Assembly: GCF_020515695.1 (NCBI RefSeq)
Contig: NZ_JAIWJA010000002.1
Coordinates: 124,001 to 188,000 of the forward strand
Direction of reading: 5' to 3'
From: Pseudomonas sp. MWU16-30317
GTDB lineage: Bacteria > Pseudomonadota > Gammaproteobacteria > Pseudomonadales > Pseudomonadaceae
Length of the DNA stretch: 64,000 nucleotides
The notes under the pieces are model-generated. The model searched no databases. It worked only from the letters and a program-made list of their open reading frames with translations, and had not been told where the DNA came from. Positions 42,312-51,334 of the stretch are shown piece by piece. The position numbers and the translations under genes were made by a program. The number at the start of each line of letters is the position of its first letter. Within the stretch, counting starts at the first letter, position 1.

Positions 42312-43802
42312 TCAGACCATCACGAACAGCACAGCAACAAAGATGCTGGCGGCCGAGAAGGTCATGGTCCGGGAGGACCAGGTGTTGAACCATTGTTGAA
42401 AGCTGGCGAGATCACGCTTGAGCGAGGTGGGCTGACGCGTCCAGGATTGCTTGTCGAGGCGGAAGAAAACGTAGATTTTCATCATGGCGCCGACGATCTG
42501 GTTGTAATACAGAATCATTGGGTAAGCCGGCCCGACCTTGTGCCCGGAGCACAGCAGCATGACGGTCAGGATCAAACGGGTGATGCCGATCCACAACAGG
42601 TAAACCAACAGGAAGTTGATGCCATACATGAGGCTGGCGATGATTGACGCCGTGAGCCCCAACAGACTGGTCCACATCGAAACACGCTGGTCGAACAAGA
42701 CCACGGAGGTAAACAGCCCCAGGCGTCCTACGCCCAGGCCCAGCGCTCGGGAGTTCTGCCGCAGGTTGTTGCCGTACCAGCGGTACATCAACTTGCGACT
42801 GGCTTTGAGGAAGCTCTTTTCCGGTGGGTGCTCAACGGTGTGAATGTTGGCATCCGGTACGTAGAAGGTGTCGTAGCCCAGGCGCATCAGGCTGAACCAG
42901 CTGGACTTGTCGTCGCCGGTCAGGAACTTGAAGCGGCCCAGACGCCAATGGTCGATCGAGTCGCTTTCGACGTCGGCGATGAATTCCGGGTTGGTCACCA
43001 CCGAGGCGCGGAACACCGACATCCGCCCGGTCATGGTCAGCACTCGCTTGGACAGGGCCATGGAGCACATGTTGATGTGGCGCTGGGCGAAACGCAGCTT
43101 GTGCCATTCGCTCATGATGTAGCCGCCGCGTACTTCGCAGAACTCGTTGGTGGTCAGGCCACCGACGTTGCCGTACAGGCGGAACCACGGCACGGTCTTG
43201 CGCACTACGCCTTCGGCCAGCACGGTATCGCCGTCGATTACCGCAACCACTGCATCGTCGTCCGGCAGGTGGCGCGAGATGGCGCGGAAACCGTAGGCCA
43301 GGCCGTCGCGTTTGCCGGTACCGGCGATGCGCACGAAGTCGAGGGAAACGCGGTCAGGCGGGGCCATTTTCTGCCACAGGCTCTTGACCAGCAGTTCGTC
43401 GGACATCTCGACCAGCGAGCAAACCACAGTGGTGGGGTAGCCGCAGTCGATGGCTTCGCGAATCACCGAGCTGTACACCTGGGCGGTGGTCAGGGCGTCG
43501 ATACGGAAGCTGGTGACCATCAGGAATACGTGGGACGGGTCGGCATCGTCACCCAGCTTGCGCACTTTGCGCCGCAGGTGCGGATAGACCACGTAGAGGA
43601 ACAGCATGCCGCGCACGAAGTGCGTTGCACCCATCGAGTAGCGCCAGATGCCAATGGCGCCAATCAGGAAAATGAAGTCTTTCGACGCGGGGTCGAAAGT
43701 GGTGGCCGGCAGCATGAGCGCCAGGGCCATCAGGAACACCAGGTAGAACATCCAACCGGAAGCCTGGAGTAGGCCGTGCTTGAGCCTTTGCATGATCTGC
43801 AT
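42312..43802 (-). CDS. alg8: Alginate polymerase glycosyltransferase Alg8
   Basis: 496 residues with an inner membrane GT2 fold. Helices flank a cytoplasmic catalytic domain containing [15 protein letters not shown] (donor-site Asp residues), VESDSIDHW (catalytic Asp) and a [16 protein letters not shown] segment of the QxxRW type. It polymerises GDP-mannuronate into polymannuronate. A second ATG three codons in gives a start (MQRLKHG) closer to P. aeruginosa Alg8. Confidence 0.95.
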   Translation of the reverse strand: MQIMQRLKHGLLQASGWMFYLVFLMALALMLPATTFDPASKDFIFLIGAIGIWRYSMGATHFVRGMLFLYVVYPHLRRKVRKLGDDADPSHVFLMVTSFRIDALTTAQVYSSVIREAIDCGYPTTVVCSLVEMSDELLVKSLWQKMAPPDRVSLDFVRIAGTGKRDGLAYGFRAISRHLPDDDAVVAVIDGDTVLAEGVVRKTVPWFRLYGNVGGLTTNEFCEVRGGYIMSEWHKLRFAQRHINMCSMALSKRVLTMTGRMSVFRASVVTNPEFIADVESDSIDHWRLGRFKFLTGDDKSSWFSLMRLGYDTFYVPDANIHTVEHPPEKSFLKASRKLMYRWYGNNLRQNSRALGLGVGRLGLFTSVVLFDQRVSMWTSLLGLTASIIASLMYGINFLLVYLLWIGITRLILTVMLLCSGHKVGPAYPMILYYNQIVGAMMKIYVFFRLDKQSWTRQPTSLKRDLASFQQWFNTWSSRTMTFSAASIFVAVLFVMV

Positions 43803-43900
43803 CCATGTGGGAATCGGGCCAGTGATAACGGGTCATTGATTGGCCCGAATCGTTCAAGGCATGCGCAGGGCCCGAAGGCCCCGCGCAGGTCCAGCCTTAC

Positions 43901-45217
43901 TTACCAGCAGATGCCTTCGGTACGGGCAGCGGCGTCGGTGGTCTTGGTCATGAAGCCGACCAGGTCGATGACCTGCTTGCCTTCCGGTACGTTGCTGGCC
44001 AGGGCACGGAAGCGCTCGTCACGGTTGCCGAGGATGATCACATCGGAATGGGCGATCACCGCGTCGAAGTCCGAGTTGAGCAGGGACGAGACGTGGGGGA
44101 TCTTCGATTCGATGTAATCCTTGTTGGCGCCGTGGACGCGAGCGTATTCGACGTTGGCGTCGTAGATGCTCAGGTCGAAGCCTTTGCCGATCAGCATTTC
44201 GGCCAGTTCCACCAGCGGGCTTTCGCGCAGGTCATCGGTGCCGGCCTTGAAGCTCAGGCCCAGCAGGGCGACTTTGCGCTTGTCCTTGGAATTGACCATG
44301 TCGAAGGCGTTCTGCACCTGGGACACGTTGCTGCGCATCAGCGAGTTGAGCAGTGGCGCCTCGACGTCCAGCGAGCTGGCGCGGTAGGTGAGGGCGCGCA
44401 CGTCCTTGGGCAGGCACGAACCACCGAAAGCGAAGCCTGGGCGCATGTAGTACTGGGACAGGTTGAGCGACTTGTCCTGGCAGACCACGTCCATCACTTC
44501 GCGACCATCGACGCCGACCGCCTTGGCGATGTTGCCGATTTCGTTGGCGAAGGTGACCTTGGTGGCGTGCCACACGTTGCAGGTGTACTTGATCATCTCG
44601 GCCACTTCGATGTCCTTGCGGATGATCGGAGCGTCGAGTTCTTCGTACAGCGCCTGCAGGACATCGCCTGAAGCCTGGTCGAGTTGACCGATAACGGTCA
44701 TCGGCGGCTTGTCGTAGTCCTTGATCGCCGTGCTTTCACGCAGGAACTCAGGGTTGACCGCGACGCCGAAGTCGACACCGGCCTTTTTGCCCGAGCAGTC
44801 TTCGAGAATCGGGATCACCACATTCTTGACGGTGCCCGGCAGCACGGTGCTGCGCACCACGACGGTGTGGCGGGTCGCTTTGTCACGCAGTACCAGGCCG
44901 ATTTCGCGGCAGACGGATTCGATGTAGTCGAGTTCCAGGTCGCCGTTCTTCTTGCTAGGGGTTCCCACGCAGATCATGGAAAGGTCAGTAGCGCGGATGG
45001 CTTCGGCGAAGTCAGTTGTACCGCGCAGGTTGCCCTTCTTGATCCCTTGTTCCAGAAGTTCTCCCAGACCCGGTTCAACAATTGGCGATTTTCCGTTATT
45101 GATCAGATCGATCTTGGCTTTGGAGACATCCACGCCAACAACGTCGTGACCACGTGCAGAAAGGCAACCGGCGCAGACTGCACCGACATAACCCAGACCA
45201 AAGATGCTGATACGCAT
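43901..45217 (-). CDS. algD: GDP-mannose 6-dehydrogenase AlgD
   Basis: 438 residues. The Rossmann motif GLGYVGAVCAGCLS is at residues 7-20, and the nucleotide-sugar binding centre and catalytic Cys are in FAFGGSCLPKDVRAL. It oxidises GDP-mannose to GDP-mannuronate using NAD, the committed step of alginate synthesis. The ATG at 45217 is preceded by GAGGT; an upstream ATG eight codons earlier lacks this. It is the first gene of the 12-gene operon. Confidence 0.96.
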   Translation of the reverse strand: MRISIFGLGYVGAVCAGCLSARGHDVVGVDVSKAKIDLINNGKSPIVEPGLGELLEQGIKKGNLRGTTDFAEAIRATDLSMICVGTPSKKNGDLELDYIESVCREIGLVLRDKATRHTVVVRSTVLPGTVKNVVIPILEDCSGKKAGVDFGVAVNPEFLRESTAIKDYDKPPMTVIGQLDQASGDVLQALYEELDAPIIRKDIEVAEMIKYTCNVWHATKVTFANEIGNIAKAVGVDGREVMDVVCQDKSLNLSQYYMRPGFAFGGSCLPKDVRALTYRASSLDVEAPLLNSLMRSNVSQVQNAFDMVNSKDKRKVALLGLSFKAGTDDLRESPLVELAEMLIGKGFDLSIYDANVEYARVHGANKDYIESKIPHVSSLLNSDFDAVIAHSDVIILGNRDERFRALASNVPEGKQVIDLVGFMTKTTDAAARTEGICW

Positions 45218-45706
45218 CGCATTCACCTCATTGTTTATCACGCCAGCTCTACTGACAGAGCCAGACTGGGGGTTTGAATAACCAGCAGTTTTCAGGCACT
45301 CGAAAGTGCAACAACTTAATGCTGCAAATCACGGCGCAGGCATAATTAAGAACCCGGTGCCCAAGAAGGTGCACCTAAGTTGGGCGCTCAGGACCCGTAG
45401 AACACGGGCTCGCCCTAGAATGTAGCCAGCCTTTATTACAATTAATCTCGTTGTTATTCTTGTACGTGTTTTCAGTCCGGTTATATACCTTGTGAATCAA
45501 GCACTTGAGACGTCATGTTTGAGCTCTGTAGTGCAGCTCGGGCTTGGCCAGATGCTGAGGATAATTGGGTGCGTTCTCTCCTGAGAATAACCTGCCGACC
45601 CGTTTGGGATCGACTGAGTCAACTTCTTCCGGCGCTGCCGCCGGTGCCCTTGCGAGTCGCTGTGTACGTCATCTCTCACACGCTGCAAGAGAATCGTTAC
45701 GGGTGG
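45218..45706 (-). promoter_or_regulatory. Long algD leader, no gene
   Basis: About 490 nt separate the candidate AlgU promoter from the algD ATG. A long untranslated leader is normal for algD in Pseudomonas, where upstream regulators and RNA-level control act. I see no convincing gene here; an 80-codon + frame at 45515-45757 crosses the leader and is probably spurious. Confidence 0.5.
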
Positions 45707-45734
45707 TATGAGCGACATATCCCCTATGAAGTTC
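45707..45734 (-). promoter_or_regulatory. Candidate AlgU (sigma-22) promoter of algD
   Basis: On the minus strand, GAACTT is followed by 17 nt and then TCATA, close to the AlgU/RpoE consensus (GAACTT, N16-17, TCTRA) seen at algD in P. aeruginosa. No other GAACTT occurs between this point and the algD start. By-eye match only. Confidence 0.5.
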
Positions 45735-46044
45735 CTGAGCAGGATGACCGCTGGTGAATTTTTTTTCATCGCCACGATTATTTTGGGTAATGGCATTGAG
45801 CCACCAATGGCTGTTTCGTCCTTTAGAATTGGGCGGTTAGAGGGTCGCGATATTTTTGTGCCAGCACTAAAAAATATTTGGTGAAAAGGGTAAAAAAAAT
45901 GTGAAGTGCGAGTGCTAATACAATTAGCAAGTGCACCAGTAATATTAACTTGGCGTCATGAAACTGTCAGTTGGGGGTTGTGCACGATGATTTTGCAGCA
46001 ATAGGGCGGCGTGCCCGGGCGGCCACGCCGATGAGCGGTCACGA
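45735..46044. other. AT-rich intergenic region between algD promoter and yaaA
   Basis: About 310 nt with no convincing gene. It has runs of T and A (tttttttt near 45760, aaaaaaatg near 45890). A GC-rich inverted segment near 46000-46035 (gcgtgcccgggcggccacgc) lies past the end of yaaA but lacks a T-tract. Upstream binding sites for alginate regulators could be here, but none is identified. Confidence 0.4.
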
Positions 46045-46824
46045 TTATTCGTCGGGATGGTCGCGCAGAAACACCAGATTGTCGGCAGTGGAGTCCTTGG
46101 CGTTGAACCGGTAGCCCTGGCTGTCGAATGCCTTGAGGTGTTCAGGATCGTTTATGCGCTCGGTAATGACGAAGCGGCTCATCAAGCCCCGGGCTTTTTT
46201 TGCATAGAAGCTGATGATCTTGTATTGGCCATTCTTGAGGTCGCGAAACTCGGTATTGATCACCCGTGCTTGTAGCGCCTTGCGTTTGACCGCGCTGAAG
46301 TACTCGTTGGAAGCCAGGTTGAGCAGTACGTCGTCGCCTTGTGCGGCCAGAGCCTGGTTGAGCCACTCGCTGATGCGCTCGCCCCAGAAGGCGTAGAGGT
46401 CCTTGCCGCGCGCATTGGCCAGTTTGGTGCCCATCTCCAGGCGATACGGCATCATCAGGTCGAGCGGGCGCAGCAGGCCATAGAGGCCCGAAAGCATGCG
46501 CAGGTGTTGCTGGGCGTAGTCCAGCGCCTGCTCGTCGAGGCTGGTGGCATCCAGACCGGTGTAGACGTCGCCCTTGAACGCCAGCAGCGCCTGCTTGGCG
46601 TTGTCGAGGGTGAACGCCGGATTCCAGCTGCCGAAACGCGCGGCATTGAGGCCGGCGAGCTTGTCGGAGAGGTGCATCAGCTCGCTGATCTGCGCCGGGC
46701 TGAGGTCGCGCAACTGGCCAATCAGTTCCTGAGAGTGGTCCAGATACTGCGGCTGGGTGAAGCGCTGAGTCGTCGGCGGGGTGTCGTAGTCGAGGGTCTT
46801 TGCGGGTGATATCACCATCAGCAT
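46045..46824 (-). CDS. yaaA: Peroxide stress protein YaaA (DUF328/UPF0246)
   Basis: 259 residues with the YaaA signatures [12 protein letters not shown] at the start, [25 protein letters not shown] in the middle and [15 protein letters not shown] near the end. YaaA binds DNA and limits iron-driven oxidative damage in E. coli. The ATG at 46824 has GGAG 8 nt upstream; the longer frame to 46875 lacks this. It is a single gene. Confidence 0.93.
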   Translation of the reverse strand: MLMVISPAKTLDYDTPPTTQRFTQPQYLDHSQELIGQLRDLSPAQISELMHLSDKLAGLNAARFGSWNPAFTLDNAKQALLAFKGDVYTGLDATSLDEQALDYAQQHLRMLSGLYGLLRPLDLMMPYRLEMGTKLANARGKDLYAFWGERISEWLNQALAAQGDDVLLNLASNEYFSAVKRKALQARVINTEFRDLKNGQYKIISFYAKKARGLMSRFVITERINDPEHLKAFDSQGYRFNAKDSTADNLVFLRDHPDE

Positions 46825-46939
46825 GTCGGTGTCTCCTTCGGGTCGTGACGGGATTCTAGGGAGATAGACACGCAAACTCTAGCTATAGGTGGGATAGAAG
46901 CTTTAGCATCGGGCAATAACGTTGCGGTGAATGCACCGG

Positions 46940-47020
46940 CTTCTTCGCCGCCGACCGCGCAACCTTGCCCCCTACAATGGATGTGTTTGCACCGTTGGAG
47001 CAAAGCTTGCTCGCGAAGAC
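46940..47020. repeat. REP pair, degenerate
   Basis: A diverged copy (cttcttcgccgccgaccgcgcaaccttgccc) faces ttggagcaaagcttgctcgcgaag. It lies between yaaA and the divergent deacetylase gene. Confidence 0.65.
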
Positions 47021-47071
47021 GATATTTAAAGCGCCACTGAACCCGATCCTTATATACCCGGAGAACTGCTT

Positions 47072-48187
47072 TTGCGTTTCGCCCTGTCGTTGGCTTTTTT
47101 ACTGATCTGCCTGAACGTCGCCGCCGCGGAACCGCCGGCCGCCGTGCTTGATCGGGCCAATTGGCCCGAGGCACTCACCACCCCGGTGTTGTTCGACGTC
47201 GCCTCGCGTGCCGAAGTACTGGGTTTCGCCCGTGAACTGAGCGATACCGAGCTGCTGAGCGAGGAGGCTCTGGCCCAGCGCCTGGACCTGCGACAGATCA
47301 ACATGGAGGCCATCAACGCCCTGCGCCAGCGCCTGTGGGATCGCCTTTGGGAAAACTACAACAACGCTCAACAAAGTTGCGAGCAGGACGCCTCGTTCTG
47401 TTACCTCATCGAGGATGAGACCGCGTTGCGTCGCGAAGCGGCGACGTTCCAGGTGGCCAACGATTCCTTTTATGCGAAGTGGCTGATACCCGGCAAGCAG
47501 TTCAACGTCGACTACATCGACGAGCTGCTGCACATGGCAGCGTTGTTTCCGCAGATCAGCAGCGAGGTGACGCGCTTCAACGATCAGGAACGCAATGGCG
47601 ATGATTTCAAGGACCGGGTGTTCTTGCTCACCTTCGACGGCGGTCCCAGCCTGGCCCCGGGCGGGACCGACTGGATGACCGATTATCTGCGCAAGCAGAA
47701 GATGTCGGCGACCTTCTTCGTGCTGGGCAACAGCGTCGAGCTGCGCCGCGATCACCAGCCCGACGAGGATCTGCAGGCCATCTACGCCGATCAATGCGTC
47801 GGCGTGCAGGGCTGGCAGTATCGCTCGCACAGCCAGTGGAACGACTGGAAAGACTCGATCCAGCGCAGCGTTGCGCTGGTCCGGGCGCAATTGCCTGGCA
47901 GTTTCGTGCCGTTGTTCCGACCTCCGTATGGCCAGCGTCGTGCCGACAGCGGCGCCTTTTTTGCCGCGCAACAGCTGCAGGTGGCGTTGTGGAATATCGA
48001 CTCGGAAGACGGCCAGTTGACTGCGGCGCAGTCAGCGGATCGGGTGATCACGTTGATGCTGTTGTGGCGCAAGGGGATCATTGCCTTTCACGATGTCCAG
48101 GACCGCGCCAAGGTGGCGGTGCCGTTGATTCTGAACCAGACGGTGGAAAGCGGAATTGCCTGGGAAGAGTGCCATCAGTTTGACTGA
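47072..48187 (+). CDS. NodB-like polysaccharide deacetylase family protein with altered metal site
   Basis: 371 residues. It starts with TTG (GGAG 8 nt upstream), followed by a signal peptide (FALSLAFLLICLNVAAAE), a helical region (about 30-170), and then the NodB domain: LLTFDGGPS (motif 1), ATFFVLG, YRSHSQWND (motif 2), FRPPYGQRR (motif 3), LWNIDSED and IIAFHD. The family removes N- or O-acetyl groups using a D-H-H metal site. Here the second Asp of motif 1 is Gly190 and the second His of motif 2 is Asn257. First Asp189 and His253 remain. The enzyme may therefore be inactive or use a different centre. Substrate unknown. Confidence 0.85.
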   Translation: MRFALSLAFLLICLNVAAAEPPAAVLDRANWPEALTTPVLFDVASRAEVLGFARELSDTELLSEEALAQRLDLRQINMEAINALRQRLWDRLWENYNNAQQSCEQDASFCYLIEDETALRREAATFQVANDSFYAKWLIPGKQFNVDYIDELLHMAALFPQISSEVTRFNDQERNGDDFKDRVFLLTFDGGPSLAPGGTDWMTDYLRKQKMSATFFVLGNSVELRRDHQPDEDLQAIYADQCVGVQGWQYRSHSQWNDWKDSIQRSVALVRAQLPGSFVPLFRPPYGQRRADSGAFFAAQQLQVALWNIDSEDGQLTAAQSADRVITLMLLWRKGIIAFHDVQDRAKVAVPLILNQTVESGIAWEECHQFD

Positions 48188-48526
48188 AAGCCACGTTCCA
48201 TATGGCGTGCGCGGTTTTTTGCAGAAAAATATTCTGGCGGTGCAGGTGGGGTGGACTTCCGACTGTAGCGGCGCTTTGGGCTGACGCCAAGCGCTATTCG
48301 TCCCATCATCAAATAAACTTCAAAAAACTGTCAAAGTGCTTTTTATCGTCATGGGTTTTGCGGTATCAAGACGTCAGACCGCCGAAACCTGCAACACAGG
48401 TGGCGTCTTCAACCGGACCATACCTGGTTAGTGGTGCCCTGCCTCAAGGGCATCGTTCGGCGGCTACTTCGCGGCGCAGCACCGTTCAGGTCCTGCGTTG
48501 ACTGGCTCCCACACAGGTGACCGAGT
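48188..48526. other. Intergenic region between deacetylase and phoH
   Basis: About 340 nt with no convincing gene. It contains an inverted segment, gcgctttggg against ccaagcgc (48271-48294), and a gccct-N6-agggc hairpin near 48437-48452, neither followed by a T-tract. The promoter of the PIN-PhoH gene should be here; none is clear by eye. Confidence 0.4.
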
Positions 48527-49921
48527 ATGGATGATCAAGGACGCAGCACTTCCTCCACCCAGCCAATCCTTTATGTGCTCGATACCAACGTACTGATTCA
48601 CGATCCCAACGCGCTGCTCAACTTTGAAGAACACCACGTCGCCATCCCGATGACCGTTCTGGAGGAACTCGACAAGCTTAAAAGCGGCAAGCATTCCGTG
48701 GCTGCCGAATGTCGTCAGGCCATTCGCCTGATCGACAAGACCCTCGGTGAAGCTTCCCCTGCGGACGTCGAAAAGGGCGTGCCGATCCAGCGCGGCAAGG
48801 GTGACCCCAAGGGGTTCCTGTCGATCCTCATGAACAAGCGTGCCGAACCGGACAGCCTGCTGCCCGAGCACCTTAACGACAACATCATCATCAACCAGTT
48901 GATCGACCTGCATGCAGCACAGCCGCAGCTCAGCGTGATCCTGGTCACCAAAGACATCAACATGCGCCTCAAGGCCCGGGCGTGCGGGATCGAGGCCGAA
49001 GATTACAGTACCGATCAACTGGTCGACGACGTGTCCTTGCTGTCGCGCGGCTATCACACCCTCACCGGATCGTTCTGGGATCGTGTCGCCAAGGTCGACA
49101 CCCGCCAGGACCACGGCCGTACCTGGCACCGTGTACAGCTCACCGAAATGCTGCCAGCGGTCCACATGAACGAGTTCATCATTGACGAGCAAGGCTTCGT
49201 CGGCTGGGTCAAGGGCGTCAAGCCGGACGAGCTGCTGATCCTCGACATGCACCAGGAACCTTTGCTGCACCAGGAAGCCTGGGGCCTCAAGCCGCGGGAT
49301 ATCTACCAGGGCCTGGCGCTGTTCGCCTTGCTCGATCCGGATATCCATCTGGTCAACCTGTCGGGCGCAGCAGGCTCGGGTAAAACCATCCTGGCGCTGG
49401 CGGCGGCGATCGAACAGACCATGGTCACCAAGCGCTATCGGCGCATCATCGCCACGCGCAGCGTGCAGGGCCTGGACCAGGAAATCGGCTTTCTGCCGGG
49501 CACCGAAGCGGAAAAAATGGAGCCTTGGCTGGGGGCCATTACCGACAACCTCGAAGCCTTGCACATGGATGACGAGAACACCCATGGCAGCGTCGATTAC
49601 ATCCTCAGCAAAGTGCCGTTGCAGTTCAAGTCGCTCAACTACATCCGTGGCCGCAGCTTCCAGCAAAGCCTGATTCTGATCGACGAGTGCCAGAACCTCA
49701 CGCCGCACCAGATGAAAACCATCATCACCCGTGCCGGCAGCGGTTCCAAGGTGATCTGCCTGGGCAACCTGGCGCAGATCGACACGCCTTACCTGTCCGC
49801 CACCAGCTCGGGCCTTACCTATCTGACGGAGCGCTTCAAGGATTTCCCGCAAGGCGTGCATATCACCCTGCAAGGGGTACCGCGCTCGATTCTGGCCGAA
49901 TACGCCGAGTCGCATCTGTAA
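48527..49921 (+). CDS. PIN-PhoH family ATPase/ribonuclease (PhoH2-like)
   Basis: 464 residues. The N-terminal PIN domain (about residues 14-150) keeps acidic residues in YVLDTNVLIHDP, EELDKL and VTKDINMRLKA. The C-terminal PhoH domain (about 260-460) has Walker A GAAGSGKT, TRSVQGLDQEIGFLPG and Walker B LILIDECQNLTPHQMKT. PIN-PhoH fusions (PhoH2) are reported as sequence-dependent RNA helicase/ribonucleases. The role in Pseudomonas is not established. ATG at 48527 follows gaccgag. No small antitoxin frame was found directly upstream. Confidence 0.88.
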   Translation: MDDQGRSTSSTQPILYVLDTNVLIHDPNALLNFEEHHVAIPMTVLEELDKLKSGKHSVAAECRQAIRLIDKTLGEASPADVEKGVPIQRGKGDPKGFLSILMNKRAEPDSLLPEHLNDNIIINQLIDLHAAQPQLSVILVTKDINMRLKARACGIEAEDYSTDQLVDDVSLLSRGYHTLTGSFWDRVAKVDTRQDHGRTWHRVQLTEMLPAVHMNEFIIDEQGFVGWVKGVKPDELLILDMHQEPLLHQEAWGLKPRDIYQGLALFALLDPDIHLVNLSGAAGSGKTILALAAAIEQTMVTKRYRRIIATRSVQGLDQEIGFLPGTEAEKMEPWLGAITDNLEALHMDDENTHGSVDYILSKVPLQFKSLNYIRGRSFQQSLILIDECQNLTPHQMKTIITRAGSGSKVICLGNLAQIDTPYLSATSSGLTYLTERFKDFPQGVHITLQGVPRSILAEYAESHL

Positions 49922-49957
49922 CGAGCCTGGCTTGCCTGTGAGGGTGAGTTGGATGGC

Positions 49958-50020
49958 CTCTTCGCGAGCAAGCTTTGCTCCCACGGGTGTACGCCTGTGG
50001 GAGCAAGGCTTGCCCGCGAA
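49958..50020. repeat. REP pair
   Basis: cttcgcgagcaagctttgctcccacg faces cctgtgggagcaaggcttgcccgcgaa. It lies between phoH and moaC. Confidence 0.85.
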
Positions 50021-50107
50021 CGCGGCATTCGATCCGGCGCTATCTTACGATTCGCATCGACTTGGCATCGGGGGTAAAATCCCCCGACTTGCCCAGGAAT
50101 ACTCATT

Positions 50108-50581
50108 GTGCTCACTCATCTCGACGCCCAAGGCCGTGCCAACATGGTCGATGTCACGGATAAAGCCGTGACCCATCGCGAGGCCGTGGCCCAGGCCTTC
50201 ATTCGTATGCTGCCGCAGACCCTGCAGATGATCGTCGACGGCGGCCACCCCAAAGGCGACGTCTTTGCGGTCGCGCGTATCGCTGGCATTCAGGCGGCGA
50301 AAAAAACTTCCGATCTGATCCCGTTGTGCCATCCGCTGATGCTGTCCAGCGTCAAGGTCGAGCTCAGTGCCGAAGGCAGCGACCGAGTGCGGGTGGTGGC
50401 GCGCTGCAAGTTGTCCGGGCAGACCGGCGTCGAGATGGAAGCCCTGACGGCAGCCAGTGTCGCCGCGCTGACGATCTACGACATGTGCAAGGCGGTGGAC
50501 CGCGGCATGGTCATCGAGCAGGTCCAGTTGCTGGAAAAAGTCGGTGGCAAGAGCGGGCATTTCCAGGCGGATCCGCTGTGA
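50108..50581 (+). CDS. moaC: Cyclic pyranopterin monophosphate synthase MoaC
   Basis: 157 residues from a GTG with AGGAA upstream. MoaC motifs: [19 protein letters not shown] (catalytic His), [31 protein letters not shown] (catalytic Lys). It acts after MoaA in molybdenum cofactor synthesis. Stop and moaD start overlap (GTGA). Confidence 0.95.
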   Translation: MLTHLDAQGRANMVDVTDKAVTHREAVAQAFIRMLPQTLQMIVDGGHPKGDVFAVARIAGIQAAKKTSDLIPLCHPLMLSSVKVELSAEGSDRVRVVARCKLSGQTGVEMEALTAASVAALTIYDMCKAVDRGMVIEQVQLLEKVGGKSGHFQADPL

Positions 50582-50820
50582 GCATCAAGGTGCTGTATTT
50601 CGCCCGTTACCGTGAAGCGCTGGGGCTGGGGGAGGAGGTCGTCGAGGGCGACTTTGCCACGGTCGGTGCGTTGCGCGAGCATTTGCTTGGCCGGGGCGAT
50701 CGCACGCTGCTGGGCGAGCGCACTCTCATGTGCGCGCGCAATGAAGAGCTGTGCGGGCTAGGGGAGCCGCTGACACCCGGCGATGAAGTGGCGTTTTTCC
50801 CTACCGTCACAGGGGGCTGA
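50578..50820 (+). CDS. moaD: Molybdopterin synthase sulfur carrier subunit MoaD
   Basis: 80 residues of ubiquitin-like fold, ending in the required Gly-Gly ([10 protein letters not shown]). Start codon GTG overlaps the moaC stop. MoaD carries the thiocarboxylate used by MoaE. Confidence 0.93.
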   Translation: MSIKVLYFARYREALGLGEEVVEGDFATVGALREHLLGRGDRTLLGERTLMCARNEELCGLGEPLTPGDEVAFFPTVTGG

Positions 50821-50821
50821 G

Positions 50822-51271
50822 ATGGTGATCAGGGTGCAGAGTGCCGTGTTCGACCCCGGAGCCGAGCTCAACGCGTTGCACGCCGCCAATACGGGCGTGG
50901 GCGCCGTCGTCGGCTTCGTGGGCTATGTGCGCGACTTCAACGATGGTCTGGATGTGCGCGGGATGTTCCTCGAGCACTACCCCGGGATGACTGAAAAGGC
51001 CCTGGCGAAGATCGTCGTCGAAGCCGAGCAGCGCTGGCCGCTGCTCAAGGTAGAGGTGTTGCATCGGATCGGGGCACTGGCGCCGGGTGAGCCTATCGTC
51101 TTCGTCGGTGTCGCCAGCGCGCACCGGCAGGCGGCGTTCGAGGCGTGCGACTTTGTGATGGACTATCTCAAGACCCGCGCCGCGTTCTGGAAGAAGGAAG
51201 ACACCGCCGATGGCCCGCGTTGGGTCGAGGGGCGGGACAGCGACAAGGCTGCGGCCAGGCGCTGGGACTGA
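50822..51271 (+). CDS. moaE: Molybdopterin synthase catalytic subunit MoaE
   Basis: 149 residues with MoaE signatures GAVVGFVGYVRD, LEHYPGMTEKALAKI, HRIGALAPGEPIVFV, and the active-site lysines in TRAAFWKKE. It joins two sulfurs to precursor Z to form molybdopterin. It starts 1 nt after moaD, so moaC-moaD-moaE is an operon. Confidence 0.94.
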   Translation: MVIRVQSAVFDPGAELNALHAANTGVGAVVGFVGYVRDFNDGLDVRGMFLEHYPGMTEKALAKIVVEAEQRWPLLKVEVLHRIGALAPGEPIVFVGVASAHRQAAFEACDFVMDYLKTRAAFWKKEDTADGPRWVEGRDSDKAAARRWD

Positions 51272-51278
51272 CCGCCCG

Positions 51279-51327
51279 TGTAGCGAGGGGCTTGCCCCCG
51301 ACGCTGGATCAGCCCCCCTCGCTACAG
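51279..51327. terminator. Inverted repeat between convergent moaE and rhlB
   Basis: gtagcgagggg and cccctcgctac form an 11-bp stem with about a 25-nt loop. It may act as a bidirectional terminator, or as a relative of the genus intergenic palindromes. There is no obvious T-tract. Confidence 0.55.
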
Positions 51328-51334
51328 GTTGGAA

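Noticed and set aside
45515..45757. An 80-codon + frame upstream of algD
   Set aside because: It overlaps the candidate AlgU promoter and algD leader on the other strand, has no good ribosome site, and I recognise no family.
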